Source: Planctomycetaceae bacterium
GTDB taxonomy: Bacteria > Planctomycetota > Phycisphaerae > Phycisphaerales > UBA1924
Reading direction: 5' to 3'
DNA length: 55,308 nucleotides
Assembly: GCA_021294835.1 (NCBI GenBank)
Contig: JAJTDF010000012.1
Location: forward strand, 1 to 55,308
The notes under the pieces are model-generated. The model did not search any database and was not told the origin of the DNA. It saw only the letters and a list, made by a program, of their open reading frames with translations. Shown piece after piece: positions 8,603 through 17,376 of the stretch (its first letter is position 1; each line of letters starts with the position of its first letter). Made by a program: the position numbers and the translations under genes.

Positions 8603-9090
8603 GCGCAACTGAGGCGGACCGGGAGCAGCGGGGCGGGGCAACGGAGCGGCACGTGGGATTGCGACGGCGGATCAAACATGAAGAGGCGGGACTGACGCTG
8701 CCGCTGGTGGCGTTGCTGGACGTCATCTTTTTCATGTTGCTGTACTTCATGGCGGCGGGCACGCTGACGCCGCCGGAGAACGAGTTGCCGTCGACGATTA
8801 CGGCGGAGAAGCGGGGGCCTGGGGCGGGCACGTCGGACTTCACCACGCAGGTGCTGCGGGTGGAGGCGAGGCCCAATCCGGCGGGCGGGCCGGCGACGGT
8901 GAGCTTTCGCGTGGGTGAGCGGGTGGCGGCCAGCGCGCCGGAACTGCTGGCGGTGCTGACCGCACTGCCCAAGGGGCCCGGGATCATCGTCAAGGTGGCC
9001 GATGAGGCGACGGTGGACGCGGCGGCGGCGGCGTTGCAGGTGGTGCAGGATGCGGGGTTCTACAAGGTGAGCTATGTCGCCGGGCCGTGA
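8599..9090 (+). CDS. ExbD/TolR-family protein 2
   Basis: This 163-residue protein starts at a GTG overlapping the previous stop. Its cytoplasmic N-terminus is longer (about 34 residues, charged) than that of its neighbour. It then has one helix (LPLVALLDVIFFMLLYFMA) with the conserved aspartate at residue 41 and a periplasmic domain. The two ExbD proteins differ clearly outside the helix, so they are not a fresh duplication. A heteromeric ExbB-ExbD1-ExbD2 complex is plausible. The end overlaps the next gene by 17 nt. Confidence 0.88.
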   Translation: MSATEADREQRGGATERHVGLRRRIKHEEAGLTLPLVALLDVIFFMLLYFMAAGTLTPPENELPSTITAEKRGPGAGTSDFTTQVLRVEARPNPAGGPATVSFRVGERVAASAPELLAVLTALPKGPGIIVKVADEATVDAAAAALQVVQDAGFYKVSYVAGP

Positions 9091-11983
9091 ACACGCACAT
9101 GGGCTGCTGCTGCGGGCGGGCCTGGCGGCCGGTCTGCTGTGGGCTGCGCCGGCATGGGGGCAGGGCGGGGGCGTGCCGTCGGCGAATGTGCCGGAGGCTG
9201 AGGAAGGCCAGACAACAACCACGCCCGAGGGGACGCCGGTGACGGTGCCGGTGTCTCGGCCCAAGCCGGCGGGGGGCACGCCGGCGGCCCCGCTGCCCAG
9301 CCAGACGGTGGAGGGGTACCTGGAGCGGCACGGGCTCAAGGCCATACTGGCCGAGCAACTGTCGGTGCGATTGGGCGAGACCAGCGGTGAAGAGCGGGCG
9401 GGGATCGCCGACCGGCTCGGGCGGTTGTATGTGGAACTGCTGGGCCAGTCCAGGGACCGTGCGGAGCGGGAGTTCTGGGAAGCGCGAGCGCGGGAGCTGC
9501 TGGCCAAGGTGCCCGACGCCCAGTCCGGTGCGCTGCGGGTGGATCTGCTGCGGAGCGCGTACGACGGCGCCGAGCAGGCGGCGGAGCGGTGGCGGCTGCG
9601 GCTGGTTGGTGAGGCTGAGCGGGCGGAGACCGAACGCACGCTGGGGCAGCTGCGCAAACAACTGGAGAATCTGGGGACGGACTTTGACCGGCGGGCACGC
9701 AACCTGGAGAACGCGCTGGCCAGCGACCGGGCTGACGCACGAATGGAAGAGGAGTTCTCCGAGACCAAACGGCTGCGGCAGGTGTGCTTTTACTACGCGG
9801 GATGGGCGGCGGTGTATCAGTCGCTGCTGTCTGGCGGAGAGGGCTTCGGGGAGCAGGGGCTGAAGAGTTTCGGCTGGCTGACGGGCCGCCCGGGCAACCA
9901 GGTGGCGGTGCTGGAGCGGCTGCCCAAGGCGATGCTCAAGCACGAGCACATTGCCAGATCTGCGGTGGGGGCGGCGATGTGCCTGGCGCTCAAAGGAGAC
10001 GATGCGGAGGCCATCCGCTGGCTGGATGTGATTGAGGGGGAGGCGACGACGCCGGCGGTGGTGAAGGCGCAGGCCCTGCCCTGGCGGCTCACGGCGCTGG
10101 CCAAGGCGGCCCGCTGGGCGGACATTGACCGGGCGGTTCGCAAGGTGCGGGGCAGCGGTGAGAACGCCCGGCCGCTGCCGGCGGAGGTGGCCCGCCTGCT
10201 GGCGGTGCTGTGCCTGAGTTCCACCGCCCGGTCGCCCACGCAGATGGCGCTGGCGAAACTGGCCTTGGAGGATCTGATCGCGCAGGACCAGTCGGCGCAG
10301 GTGATTGACCTTGCGGGGATCTTTCCCGGGGCGGAACTGGGGGACCGCGGGTTCATTGCGTTCTACATCAAGGGCACGCGGACGTTCCGCGGGGCGATGG
10401 AGCGACTGGCCCGGGAGGCGGGGCTGCCGGCTGACGCCGAGCCGACTGATCCCGCACGCGATGTGGGCACGATCAACGCGTTCCGGCAGGCGGCGGATCT
10501 GCTGGATCAGGCTGTCACCCAGCCGGATGTTCCTGCTGGTGAGCAGGAAACGCTGCGGGTGCTGATCGCGGCGGGGCGGGCGGCGTTCTATGCGGGGGAC
10601 TTTGTGCGGGCGGGGGAGCGGTTTTCGTCGGCGTTTGAGAAGGTGCGCAAGTCACCGGGGGCCTCGGGCGCGGAGGATGCCCTGTGGCTGGCGATCGTGG
10701 CGCTCACGCGGGCGGCGGGGCCGACGCCCGGTGCGCAGCCGGCGCAGGAGCAGCGGCTGGAGGAACTCTCCACGCTGTTCGTGCGGACGTTCCCCTCCAG
10801 CCCGCGGGCGGCGCGGCTGCTGCTGGATATGCGGTCGCGCAGCGCGGTGGCTGATGAGGAGGCGGTGCGGGTGCTGCTGGCGGTGCCCAGGTCGCTGCCG
10901 GTCTATGAAGAGTCGCGGCGGCGTGCGGCGTCGCTGCTGTATGGGATGTTCCGGGCTGCGGGGTCGGCGGATCGCCAGTTTGCGTCGCAGCGGTATGTGG
11001 CGGTGGCTGAGGATGTGCTGGCGATGGATCGGCAGGCGGCGACCGCCGAGGACCGGCAGGCGGCGGGCGCTGCGTTCGGTCGGCTGGTGACCACCGCGAG
11101 GCAGTTGCTTGATGCGTTGCTGAGCGTGTCGCCGACGGATGTGGCCCGAGCGCGGGGCGTGCTGGACACGCTGACGGCGGTGGCGACGTACAACTCGGCG
11201 GATCTGTCGGCCTGGCAGGATGAACTGGAGTATCGCCGCTTCCAACTGGCTCTGGCCCAGGGCGAGCAGGCTGCGGCGGAGAGCCTGGCCGATTCGCTGG
11301 AAGCGCGGGTGAAGGCGGGGGGCACGCAGGCAGCGATGGACCTGTCGGGCAACTCGCGGTGGGCGATCTCGGCCCGGCGGGTGCTGTATCTGAACGCGGC
11401 CGAGCGGTTCGCGCGGTTGATCGATCCGGCGCAGGTCGATCGGCGGCTGGCGGCGGCGAAGGATGTGGTGCGGCACGGGCGGGTGGTGATCGAGCAACTG
11501 GGGTTGGCCGGTGCGCCGCCCCGCGAGGCGGGGGCGGTGCGGCTGTTCAGCGATGTGGCAGCGGCTGCGGAGCTGATCTTCCAGCGGGAGCAGGACACCG
11601 TCGCTCGTGATCTGGCGATATCGCTGGATCGGGCGGTGGCGCTTGTGTCACCGGGCAACCCGGGCACGCTGGCGAGGCTGGCGGCGTTGAGCGAGGCGGC
11701 GGGGGATGCGGCGACGGCGCTGGACGCGTGGCGGCAATTGTCCTCCGGGCTTCCCGAGGGCACGCCGCCGTGGTTCCAGGCGCGTTACCACGCGATTCGC
11801 CTGCTGGCCGAACGCGATGTGCGGACCGCCGACACGCTGATGGCCCAGCATGTGGCGTTGTATCCGCAGTATGGGCCGGGCGAGTGGGCGGATTTGTTCC
11901 GGGCCTTGCAGCGTGAAATTCGCAGCAAGGTGGCAGGCCTGAGCCCGGCGGCGGGCGGAGCGCCCGCGGGAGGGGGCTCGTAA
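9074..11983 (+). CDS. Large exported helical-repeat protein, unknown function
   Basis: This 969-residue protein begins MSPGREHAHGLLLRAG and continues as a signal peptide ending near AWGQ. The mature part starts with a Pro/Thr-rich linker, and the remainder is an almost continuous run of Ala/Leu/Arg amphipathic helices. Segments such as LIAAGRAAFYAGDFVRAGERFSSA and LAALSEAAGDAATALDAWRQ resemble TPR helices. It is probably a periplasmic scaffold. Its start lies 17 nt inside the second ExbD gene, so it belongs to the same transcript. I recognise no enzymatic motif. The end overlaps the next ATG by one base (TAATG). Confidence 0.8.
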   Translation: MSPGREHAHGLLLRAGLAAGLLWAAPAWGQGGGVPSANVPEAEEGQTTTTPEGTPVTVPVSRPKPAGGTPAAPLPSQTVEGYLERHGLKAILAEQLSVRLGETSGEERAGIADRLGRLYVELLGQSRDRAEREFWEARARELLAKVPDAQSGALRVDLLRSAYDGAEQAAERWRLRLVGEAERAETERTLGQLRKQLENLGTDFDRRARNLENALASDRADARMEEEFSETKRLRQVCFYYAGWAAVYQSLLSGGEGFGEQGLKSFGWLTGRPGNQVAVLERLPKAMLKHEHIARSAVGAAMCLALKGDDAEAIRWLDVIEGEATTPAVVKAQALPWRLTALAKAARWADIDRAVRKVRGSGENARPLPAEVARLLAVLCLSSTARSPTQMALAKLALEDLIAQDQSAQVIDLAGIFPGAELGDRGFIAFYIKGTRTFRGAMERLAREAGLPADAEPTDPARDVGTINAFRQAADLLDQAVTQPDVPAGEQETLRVLIAAGRAAFYAGDFVRAGERFSSAFEKVRKSPGASGAEDALWLAIVALTRAAGPTPGAQPAQEQRLEELSTLFVRTFPSSPRAARLLLDMRSRSAVADEEAVRVLLAVPRSLPVYEESRRRAASLLYGMFRAAGSADRQFASQRYVAVAEDVLAMDRQAATAEDRQAAGAAFGRLVTTARQLLDALLSVSPTDVARARGVLDTLTAVATYNSADLSAWQDELEYRRFQLALAQGEQAAAESLADSLEARVKAGGTQAAMDLSGNSRWAISARRVLYLNAAERFARLIDPAQVDRRLAAAKDVVRHGRVVIEQLGLAGAPPREAGAVRLFSDVAAAAELIFQREQDTVARDLAISLDRAVALVSPGNPGTLARLAALSEAAGDAATALDAWRQLSSGLPEGTPPWFQARYHAIRLLAERDVRTADTLMAQHVALYPQYGPGEWADLFRALQREIRSKVAGLSPAAGGAPAGGGS

Positions 11984-14900
11984 TGGCTGCGCCGATGGAC
12001 CCGGACCGCCAGTGCATCGCTGCGTTCTTTGGCGACGACATCGCCATGGCGTGGTCTCACGAGCGGCCGCACGCGCTGCTGGGGCTGGTGACGGCGGAGT
12101 ATCCGGCATCGGTGGTGCAGGCGACGCTGGCCAAGCGGACGGCGTTTGTGAACCTGCACCCGCTGCGGGCGACGGCGCAGGCCGAGCGGGTGCGGATGCT
12201 GCTGCGGGATGCCGCGGAGCGGCTGGCGGGCGGGCAGGCGGGGGGGCAGGCGGGGGTGGCGGTGCAGGAGACGCCTCCACTGGCGACGGCACCGCCCGCG
12301 GCAGTTCCACAGGCGACGGCACCTCGCGTTGCAGCCCCGTCCGCCCCAGTTCCATTCGCCACAGTGCCACCCGTGTCTCCGCCGTCAGTGATCCGTCCTG
12401 CTGCGCCTGCGCCGGTGGCCCCCCCGGTGGTGGCGAGTGCGCAGCAGCCGGTGCCCGCAGCGGTGGAGCGTTCGGTGGGCGGCGTCGCTGCGGGCCAGGC
12501 GGGGCCGGGCAAGACGGTGGCGGTGGTGATTCCGGTGGCCGAAGAAGGGCCGCTGCCGCTGGCGGAGGAGGGGGGGTCGGTTGTGCCTGCGCCGCTGCCG
12601 CTGGCTCAGGCGTCGGTTGCACCGGTGGTGATGCAGTCCGTCGGTTCGGCGGGTCCGGCACCACTTTCTCCGGCGATGGATCAACTGGTTCGGTATGCGG
12701 CGCACGCGGTGGCCAGCGGCGAGACGGCCGGACCGGTGCTGCTGGCCCGGCTGGTGCAAATGGCCTCGGGTCTGGGCCAGCCTCCGGCGGTTGCCGAGCA
12801 GGCGATGCGGCTGTTCCTGCAGCAGGGGCTGGCGCCGCCGCTGAACGCTCCGCCCGCAGCGGCGGCGGGTACGGGCGGCGGGCAGGCTGAGGGCGGTCGG
12901 CCATCCTGGGCTCCGCAGGCCACGGTTGCGGCTGCGGCCTCGGCGTCGCGCGGGCCGTGGCTGGGTGTGGCGGTGGGCGGCGCGACCATCGTGGTGCTGC
13001 TGATCATCACGGCGATTTGGTTCTCTGCGCTCTTGGGCCGGAGCGATGAGCAAACGGCCGGGCCGGCGCCCGCGCCGGCGGCGCCGGTGGCGCCGGTGGC
13101 CGAGGGCGAGACTGCGCCCAGCGTACTGCCGCAGGCGGGCCGGTCGGGCCGGGCGGTGACCGACGCGATTACCGGCGTGGTGGAAGCGGGGGAGGTTCGC
13201 CGCCAGATTCGCTCGGCGGCGCAGCAACTGCAAGACGGCAACTCCGCCGGGGCCCTGCGGGGGCTGGCGGCGGCGGCGAGGTCGGCGGGGATTTCGTGGC
13301 TGTCGCACACGCCGCCGGAGCGGTTGGTGATCGTCAACGAGATCATCGATGTGCTGCTGCTGTTGCCGCCGGATCGCACCACGCTGGCGGTGGTGGACCT
13401 GGTGCCGATCAGCGGTGGGCCGCTTTCGTCCACGGGCGTGCTGACCGAGACGTGGACGGCGGGCACGCTGGCGCGGCTCTCGCGCGAGAGGGAGGCGTCG
13501 CCGGGCTTGCTGACGCCGGCGGTCGAGCGGTTGGTGGAACTGACCGGGCGGGCGGCAGGGCCGGGCGGGGCAGTGTGGCCGGCTGGGGCGGCGGCGTCGC
13601 TGGCGGGCATGCCGGGCCGGCTGGTGGCGGGCCAGAGTCCGGAGGCTTCGGTGGCGGCTGGGGCCACGTGGGAACAGGCGGTGCGGGCGATCTGGTCGGT
13701 GCCGAGCGGGCTGCCGGAGGCGGGCGCTGACCAGGCGACGGCAGCGCGGCTCGCGGAGAATGTGCTGCTCGACGGCATTGAGCGTCTGCTGGTGACAGGG
13801 TCGGAGCCCAGCGACGACCGCGCCATGTATGACATGCTGTTCGCGTTTGCCGCCCGCCAGCGATGGCGTTCAGATGACGGCAGCCGCGAGCGGCTGCTGC
13901 GGTGGTTCGCCGACGAGCGGGTTTCGGGGGCGGATCTGCACGTGCTGACGGCGGCGATCGTCGGGCGGTCATCCGCTGAGGGGGTGGACATGTCGATGGT
14001 GCTGGCGGCGGGGGCTGATGCCGCGGCACGGCAGGTTGCGCGGGCCGCGTTTGCGCAGGCGTGGGGTCTGGAACGGGCTGCGGGCGGGCGAGCCGCGCGG
14101 GGCAGGATGTATCAGCGGCTGGATGAGGCGGCGGCCCGATCGGCGTCGCTGGGCGCCCCGGACGGCGACCTGCGTGCGGTGTTGAACTTTGCCATGGTCA
14201 GCCGGGTGGGCGCGGGCTACGTGACAGGCATGGACCCGGGCGACGTGGTGGACGCGGCAACGCTGCCGAGCGGCGCGGCGAAGATCCGCTACACCGAGGG
14301 CGGCGGGGCAAACGGCGACGGGGAGTGGGCGGCGAGGTTCCTGTCAGAACGCAGCGCCGCATTGCGGCTGGAGCGGCTGCGGGAACTTGACACCCGGGGA
14401 TCGCCGCTGGGACCGGTGGATGCGGAGGTGTTGGTGGAGGCGGCGGTGCTGGGCACGGCGGACGTACGGACGGCGGCCGAGCGGATCCTGCCGAAGTTCG
14501 GCAGCGAACTGACGGTGGTGAACGGCCTGCTCGAGATTCTGCCCAGGGCGCCGCGGCGGCGTTCGCTGATGGACACAATTGCGCAGGTGGCGCAGCGGCC
14601 GCTTATCGGTGTTCCGCCGGAGCGGTGGCTGTTTGAGGCCCGCAAGAGCCTGGTGGAGCGAGCGCTGGAACTGATGTCCACCGGTGATGCGGATGTGGGG
14701 CGGGTGGATGAGATGGTGATCGCGCTTGCCGGGCACTACCAGGCGATGGCGGGCACGGCGTCGGCGACGGCGCCCTTGGAGAATGAGGCCAGCGACGCGT
14801 TGATCGACGCGGCGGCGGCGCTGGGCGCATTGCTTCGCCGGCAGGCGGAGCAGTTGGTGCCCAGCCGTGAGGCTCCGCTTCGGCTGGATGAGGTGCAGGC

Positions 14901-15153
14901 CCGCTTCCAGGCACGCATGGCGGCGGCGGTGGGCCCCATCCAGCGGTTCGCCTGTCACCAGCTGATGATCGTCGAGACTGCGGCGTACATCACGGCCATC
15001 TCCCGCCCGGCGGACGCACCGCGGGTGGCCGAGGTGCTGGCCCAGATGTCGGCTTCGCGGCGGCGGGCCACGCACATCTTCGGGCAGTTGCGGGCCGTTG
15101 AGCAGGCGATCGCCGAGTTGTGGACCATCGCGGCGGAAGGAGGGCGGTCATGA
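11983..15153 (+). CDS. 1056-residue single-span membrane protein, unknown function
   Basis: The N-terminal 80 residues (HALLGLVTAEYPASVV, then a helix ending RDAAERLAGG) form a compact predicted-helical domain without a signal peptide, so they are probably cytoplasmic. A Pro/Ala/Val-rich region of about 200 residues follows, then a single helix at about 327-352 (GGATIVVLLIITAIWFSALL). The remaining 700 residues are a helical, Ala/Leu/Arg-rich region, presumably periplasmic. This N-in, C-out plan mirrors the VWA protein at the start of the operon. No catalytic motif is visible. The TAATG overlap upstream and ATGA overlap downstream tie it tightly to its neighbours. Confidence 0.8.
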   Translation: MAAPMDPDRQCIAAFFGDDIAMAWSHERPHALLGLVTAEYPASVVQATLAKRTAFVNLHPLRATAQAERVRMLLRDAAERLAGGQAGGQAGVAVQETPPLATAPPAAVPQATAPRVAAPSAPVPFATVPPVSPPSVIRPAAPAPVAPPVVASAQQPVPAAVERSVGGVAAGQAGPGKTVAVVIPVAEEGPLPLAEEGGSVVPAPLPLAQASVAPVVMQSVGSAGPAPLSPAMDQLVRYAAHAVASGETAGPVLLARLVQMASGLGQPPAVAEQAMRLFLQQGLAPPLNAPPAAAAGTGGGQAEGGRPSWAPQATVAAAASASRGPWLGVAVGGATIVVLLIITAIWFSALLGRSDEQTAGPAPAPAAPVAPVAEGETAPSVLPQAGRSGRAVTDAITGVVEAGEVRRQIRSAAQQLQDGNSAGALRGLAAAARSAGISWLSHTPPERLVIVNEIIDVLLLLPPDRTTLAVVDLVPISGGPLSSTGVLTETWTAGTLARLSREREASPGLLTPAVERLVELTGRAAGPGGAVWPAGAAASLAGMPGRLVAGQSPEASVAAGATWEQAVRAIWSVPSGLPEAGADQATAARLAENVLLDGIERLLVTGSEPSDDRAMYDMLFAFAARQRWRSDDGSRERLLRWFADERVSGADLHVLTAAIVGRSSAEGVDMSMVLAAGADAAARQVARAAFAQAWGLERAAGGRAARGRMYQRLDEAAARSASLGAPDGDLRAVLNFAMVSRVGAGYVTGMDPGDVVDAATLPSGAAKIRYTEGGGANGDGEWAARFLSERSAALRLERLRELDTRGSPLGPVDAEVLVEAAVLGTADVRTAAERILPKFGSELTVVNGLLEILPRAPRRRSLMDTIAQVAQRPLIGVPPERWLFEARKSLVERALELMSTGDADVGRVDEMVIALAGHYQAMAGTASATAPLENEASDALIDAAAALGALLRRQAEQLVPSREAPLRLDEVQARFQARMAAAVGPIQRFACHQLMIVETAAYITAISRPADAPRVAEVLAQMSASRRRATHIFGQLRAVEQAIAELWTIAAEGGRS

Positions 15154-16109
15154 GACTGACGCGTGTGACGACGTGGCTGGCGGGGCTGGCCTGCCTGCTG
15201 GCGGCGGCGGATCCGCTGCCGTCGCAGCCGCAGCGGGCGTCTGCGGACGGCGTGCTGGATGTCAGCGGCATCCGGGTGGTCAATCTGGCGGCACGGCTGG
15301 CGGCCCTCTCACCGGATCAGCCCGGGGCGTATTTCCAACTTGGGGAAGAGGTGGCGTTTGAAGCCCAGGACCGGGCAACGCGTGACCTGGCGCGGAGGCT
15401 GTTCGTGCTTGCGTTTGTGCTGGACCGGCCGGGGCGGCCTGGGTTCACCGGCAAAGTGGCCCCGGGCGCGGCGATGGCGCTGGCGGCGCTGACCAAGCGG
15501 GAGTCGGAGCGGCGTTGGCTGCTGGCGGTGGCGCGGGCGGCGGAGCCGGCGTCGGCCATCGGCCAGGAGCGGCCGTTGCCGTCGGATGCGGTGCTGGAGG
15601 TGCCCAGCCATGTTGCGTATGACCTGGCCTCGGTGCTGGGGCTGGCCAGGGGCGGGGACGGCCGGCGGGCGGCGGCGTTGCTGGCCCGGCCCGGTGTGGA
15701 TGCGGCGCTGACGGCGTATGAGAGCGTGCTGGATGACCGCGGCTTTCTGGGCGGCGGCTCGAAGGTGCGGCGGGCGATCACCGACTGGCCGTCGTGCCAG
15801 ACGTGCCGCAACCGGCGGGTGGTGACACGCAACGCCGACGGGGGGCTGCGTGCGGAACTGTGCCCCAAGTGCAAGGGCAACCCGGGGCCGACGTTCAGCA
15901 CGCTGGAGCTGATCACGCAGTTGCGGATGGAGTCCGCGCTGCTCAAGGGCATCCACCGCATGTGGTCGGCCCAGGCGCTGGCCGATGGGGGCGAACCGCT
16001 GCGCGACCCGCTGCCGGATGAGTTGCCGGCGTGGTACCGGATTGACACGCGGGCCAGCGTGTTCCGCGATGGCGTGTGGGTGCAGCCTCCGGACGCGGCC
16101 GGCCCATAA
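15150..16109 (+). CDS. Exported protein with a Cys4 (DnaJ-like) motif
   Basis: This 319-residue protein has a signal peptide (MRLTRVTTWLAGLACLLAAA). Near residue 216 it has two CxxC pairs, Cys216/Cys219 (CQTC) and Cys238/Cys241 (CPKCKG), about 20 residues apart. This resembles a single zinc-binding module of the DnaJ cysteine-rich type. The helical N-terminal half contains LGEEVAFEAQDRATRDLARRLFVLA. It is the last gene of the ExbBD operon, with an ATGA overlap upstream, and its stop lies only 5 bp from the convergent threonine aldolase gene. Zinc binding is inferred; disulfides are possible if the protein is truly periplasmic. Confidence 0.75.
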   Translation: MRLTRVTTWLAGLACLLAAADPLPSQPQRASADGVLDVSGIRVVNLAARLAALSPDQPGAYFQLGEEVAFEAQDRATRDLARRLFVLAFVLDRPGRPGFTGKVAPGAAMALAALTKRESERRWLLAVARAAEPASAIGQERPLPSDAVLEVPSHVAYDLASVLGLARGGDGRRAAALLARPGVDAALTAYESVLDDRGFLGGGSKVRRAITDWPSCQTCRNRRVVTRNADGGLRAELCPKCKGNPGPTFSTLELITQLRMESALLKGIHRMWSAQALADGGEPLRDPLPDELPAWYRIDTRASVFRDGVWVQPPDAAGP

Positions 16110-16114
16110 GGGCC

Positions 16115-17299
16115 TCAGCGGCGGGCGCGGGCCGGAGCTCGCCTGGTTGTAGTTGATCGCGTTGGCTGGCGAGCGGGTGTGGCCAGTCCGGCAGCGATGC
16201 TGAAGGCGTTGATGGTCTTCTGGATGCCGTGGGGCGGGACATCCAGATGGGTGACCAGTCGGATGCGTTGCGGGCCGGTGGCCAGGGCGAGTACGCCTTG
16301 GCCCTCCAGCCGGCTGAGAAAGGCAGTTGCGGTCCCCAGCGAGGGCTCAACTTCGACAAACACCATGTTGGTGGCGACGGGCATGGCCAGCCGCAGGCCG
16401 TGGATGCCGGCGAGCGCCATGGAGAGCTTCCGGGCGTGGTCGTGGTCCTCGCGGAGTCGGTCCACGTGGTTCTGGAGGGAGTAGATGGCGGCTGCGGCGA
16501 GCAGGCCGCTCTGCCGCATGCCGCCACCAAGCATCTTGCGGAAGCGTCGGATGCGGGCGATGGTCTCGCGGCCGCCACACACGGCTGAACCGACCGGGGC
16601 GCCCAGCCCCTTGCTGAAGCAGACGGAGACGGTGTCGAAGCAGGCGGCATACTCAGCGGGGGTTCGGCCGGAGGCGACGCAGGCGTTCCAGAGCCGGGCT
16701 CCGTCAAGGTGGGTGGCCAGTCCGGCGGCCCAGGCCGCGTCGCAAACGCGACGGACCGCATCGATGTGCCAGACCGATCCGCCGCCCCGGTTGTGGGTGT
16801 TCTCGACCACCAGCAGGCGGCTGCGGGGGGAGTGGATCGACTCGCTGCGGACGGCCTGGCGGACATGGGTGTCGGAGAACTGGCCGAGCAGACCGGCGAT
16901 GGGCTGGATCATCACGCCGGAGATGGCGGCAGGGGCGCCGGTTTCATAGTGGATGATGTGGCTGTCGGCGTCGGCGATCACTTCATCGCCCGGTTGGCAA
17001 TGGGCGCGGATGGCCAGCTGGTTGGCCATGGTGCCGGAGGGGACGAAGGCTGCGGCGTCTTTGCCGAGGCGTTCGGCCACCAGTTCTTCCAGACGGCGAA
17101 CGGTGGGGTCATCACCGAGAACATCGTCGCCGAGATCGGCGGCCATCATGGCCTGGCGCATGGCCGGTGTCGGACGGGTGACGGTGTCGGATCGCAGATC
17201 GATCCGGGCGTCAGGCTGGGCGGAGATCGCCGGGCGGATGGAAGGGGTTGCTGAGGGCGGGGAGGTACGCGAACGTGGGCGGCGGGGCATGGGCAACAT
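16115..17299 (-). CDS. ltaE: Low-specificity threonine aldolase
   Basis: This 394-residue PLP enzyme of fold type I cleaves threonine or allo-threonine to glycine and acetaldehyde. Family stretches are RIDLRSDTVTRPTPAMRQAM, GDDVLGDDPTV, FVPSGTMANQLAI and VENTHNRGGG. The Schiff-base lysine sits in CFSKGLGAPVGS (Lys230). The first 30 residues are a polar extension; ATGs at 17299 and 17290 are both possible starts. The gene converges on the ExbBD operon (5 bp between stops) and diverges from the GH20 gene, leaving 77 bp for two promoters. Function is clear, substrate stereospecificity is not. Confidence 0.92.
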   Translation of the reverse strand: MLPMPRRPRSRTSPPSATPSIRPAISAQPDARIDLRSDTVTRPTPAMRQAMMAADLGDDVLGDDPTVRRLEELVAERLGKDAAAFVPSGTMANQLAIRAHCQPGDEVIADADSHIIHYETGAPAAISGVMIQPIAGLLGQFSDTHVRQAVRSESIHSPRSRLLVVENTHNRGGGSVWHIDAVRRVCDAAWAAGLATHLDGARLWNACVASGRTPAEYAACFDTVSVCFSKGLGAPVGSAVCGGRETIARIRRFRKMLGGGMRQSGLLAAAAIYSLQNHVDRLREDHDHARKLSMALAGIHGLRLAMPVATNMVFVEVEPSLGTATAFLSRLEGQGVLALATGPQRIRLVTHLDVPPHGIQKTINAFSIAAGLATPARQPTRSTTTRRAPARARR

Positions 17300-17376
17300 T
17301 ACCGTCTGGGCGGGCCTCCGGTGCGGCGTGCAGGAGGCGCCGGTGCGGATGCAACGGGCTCGGTACCCTTGAGTTC

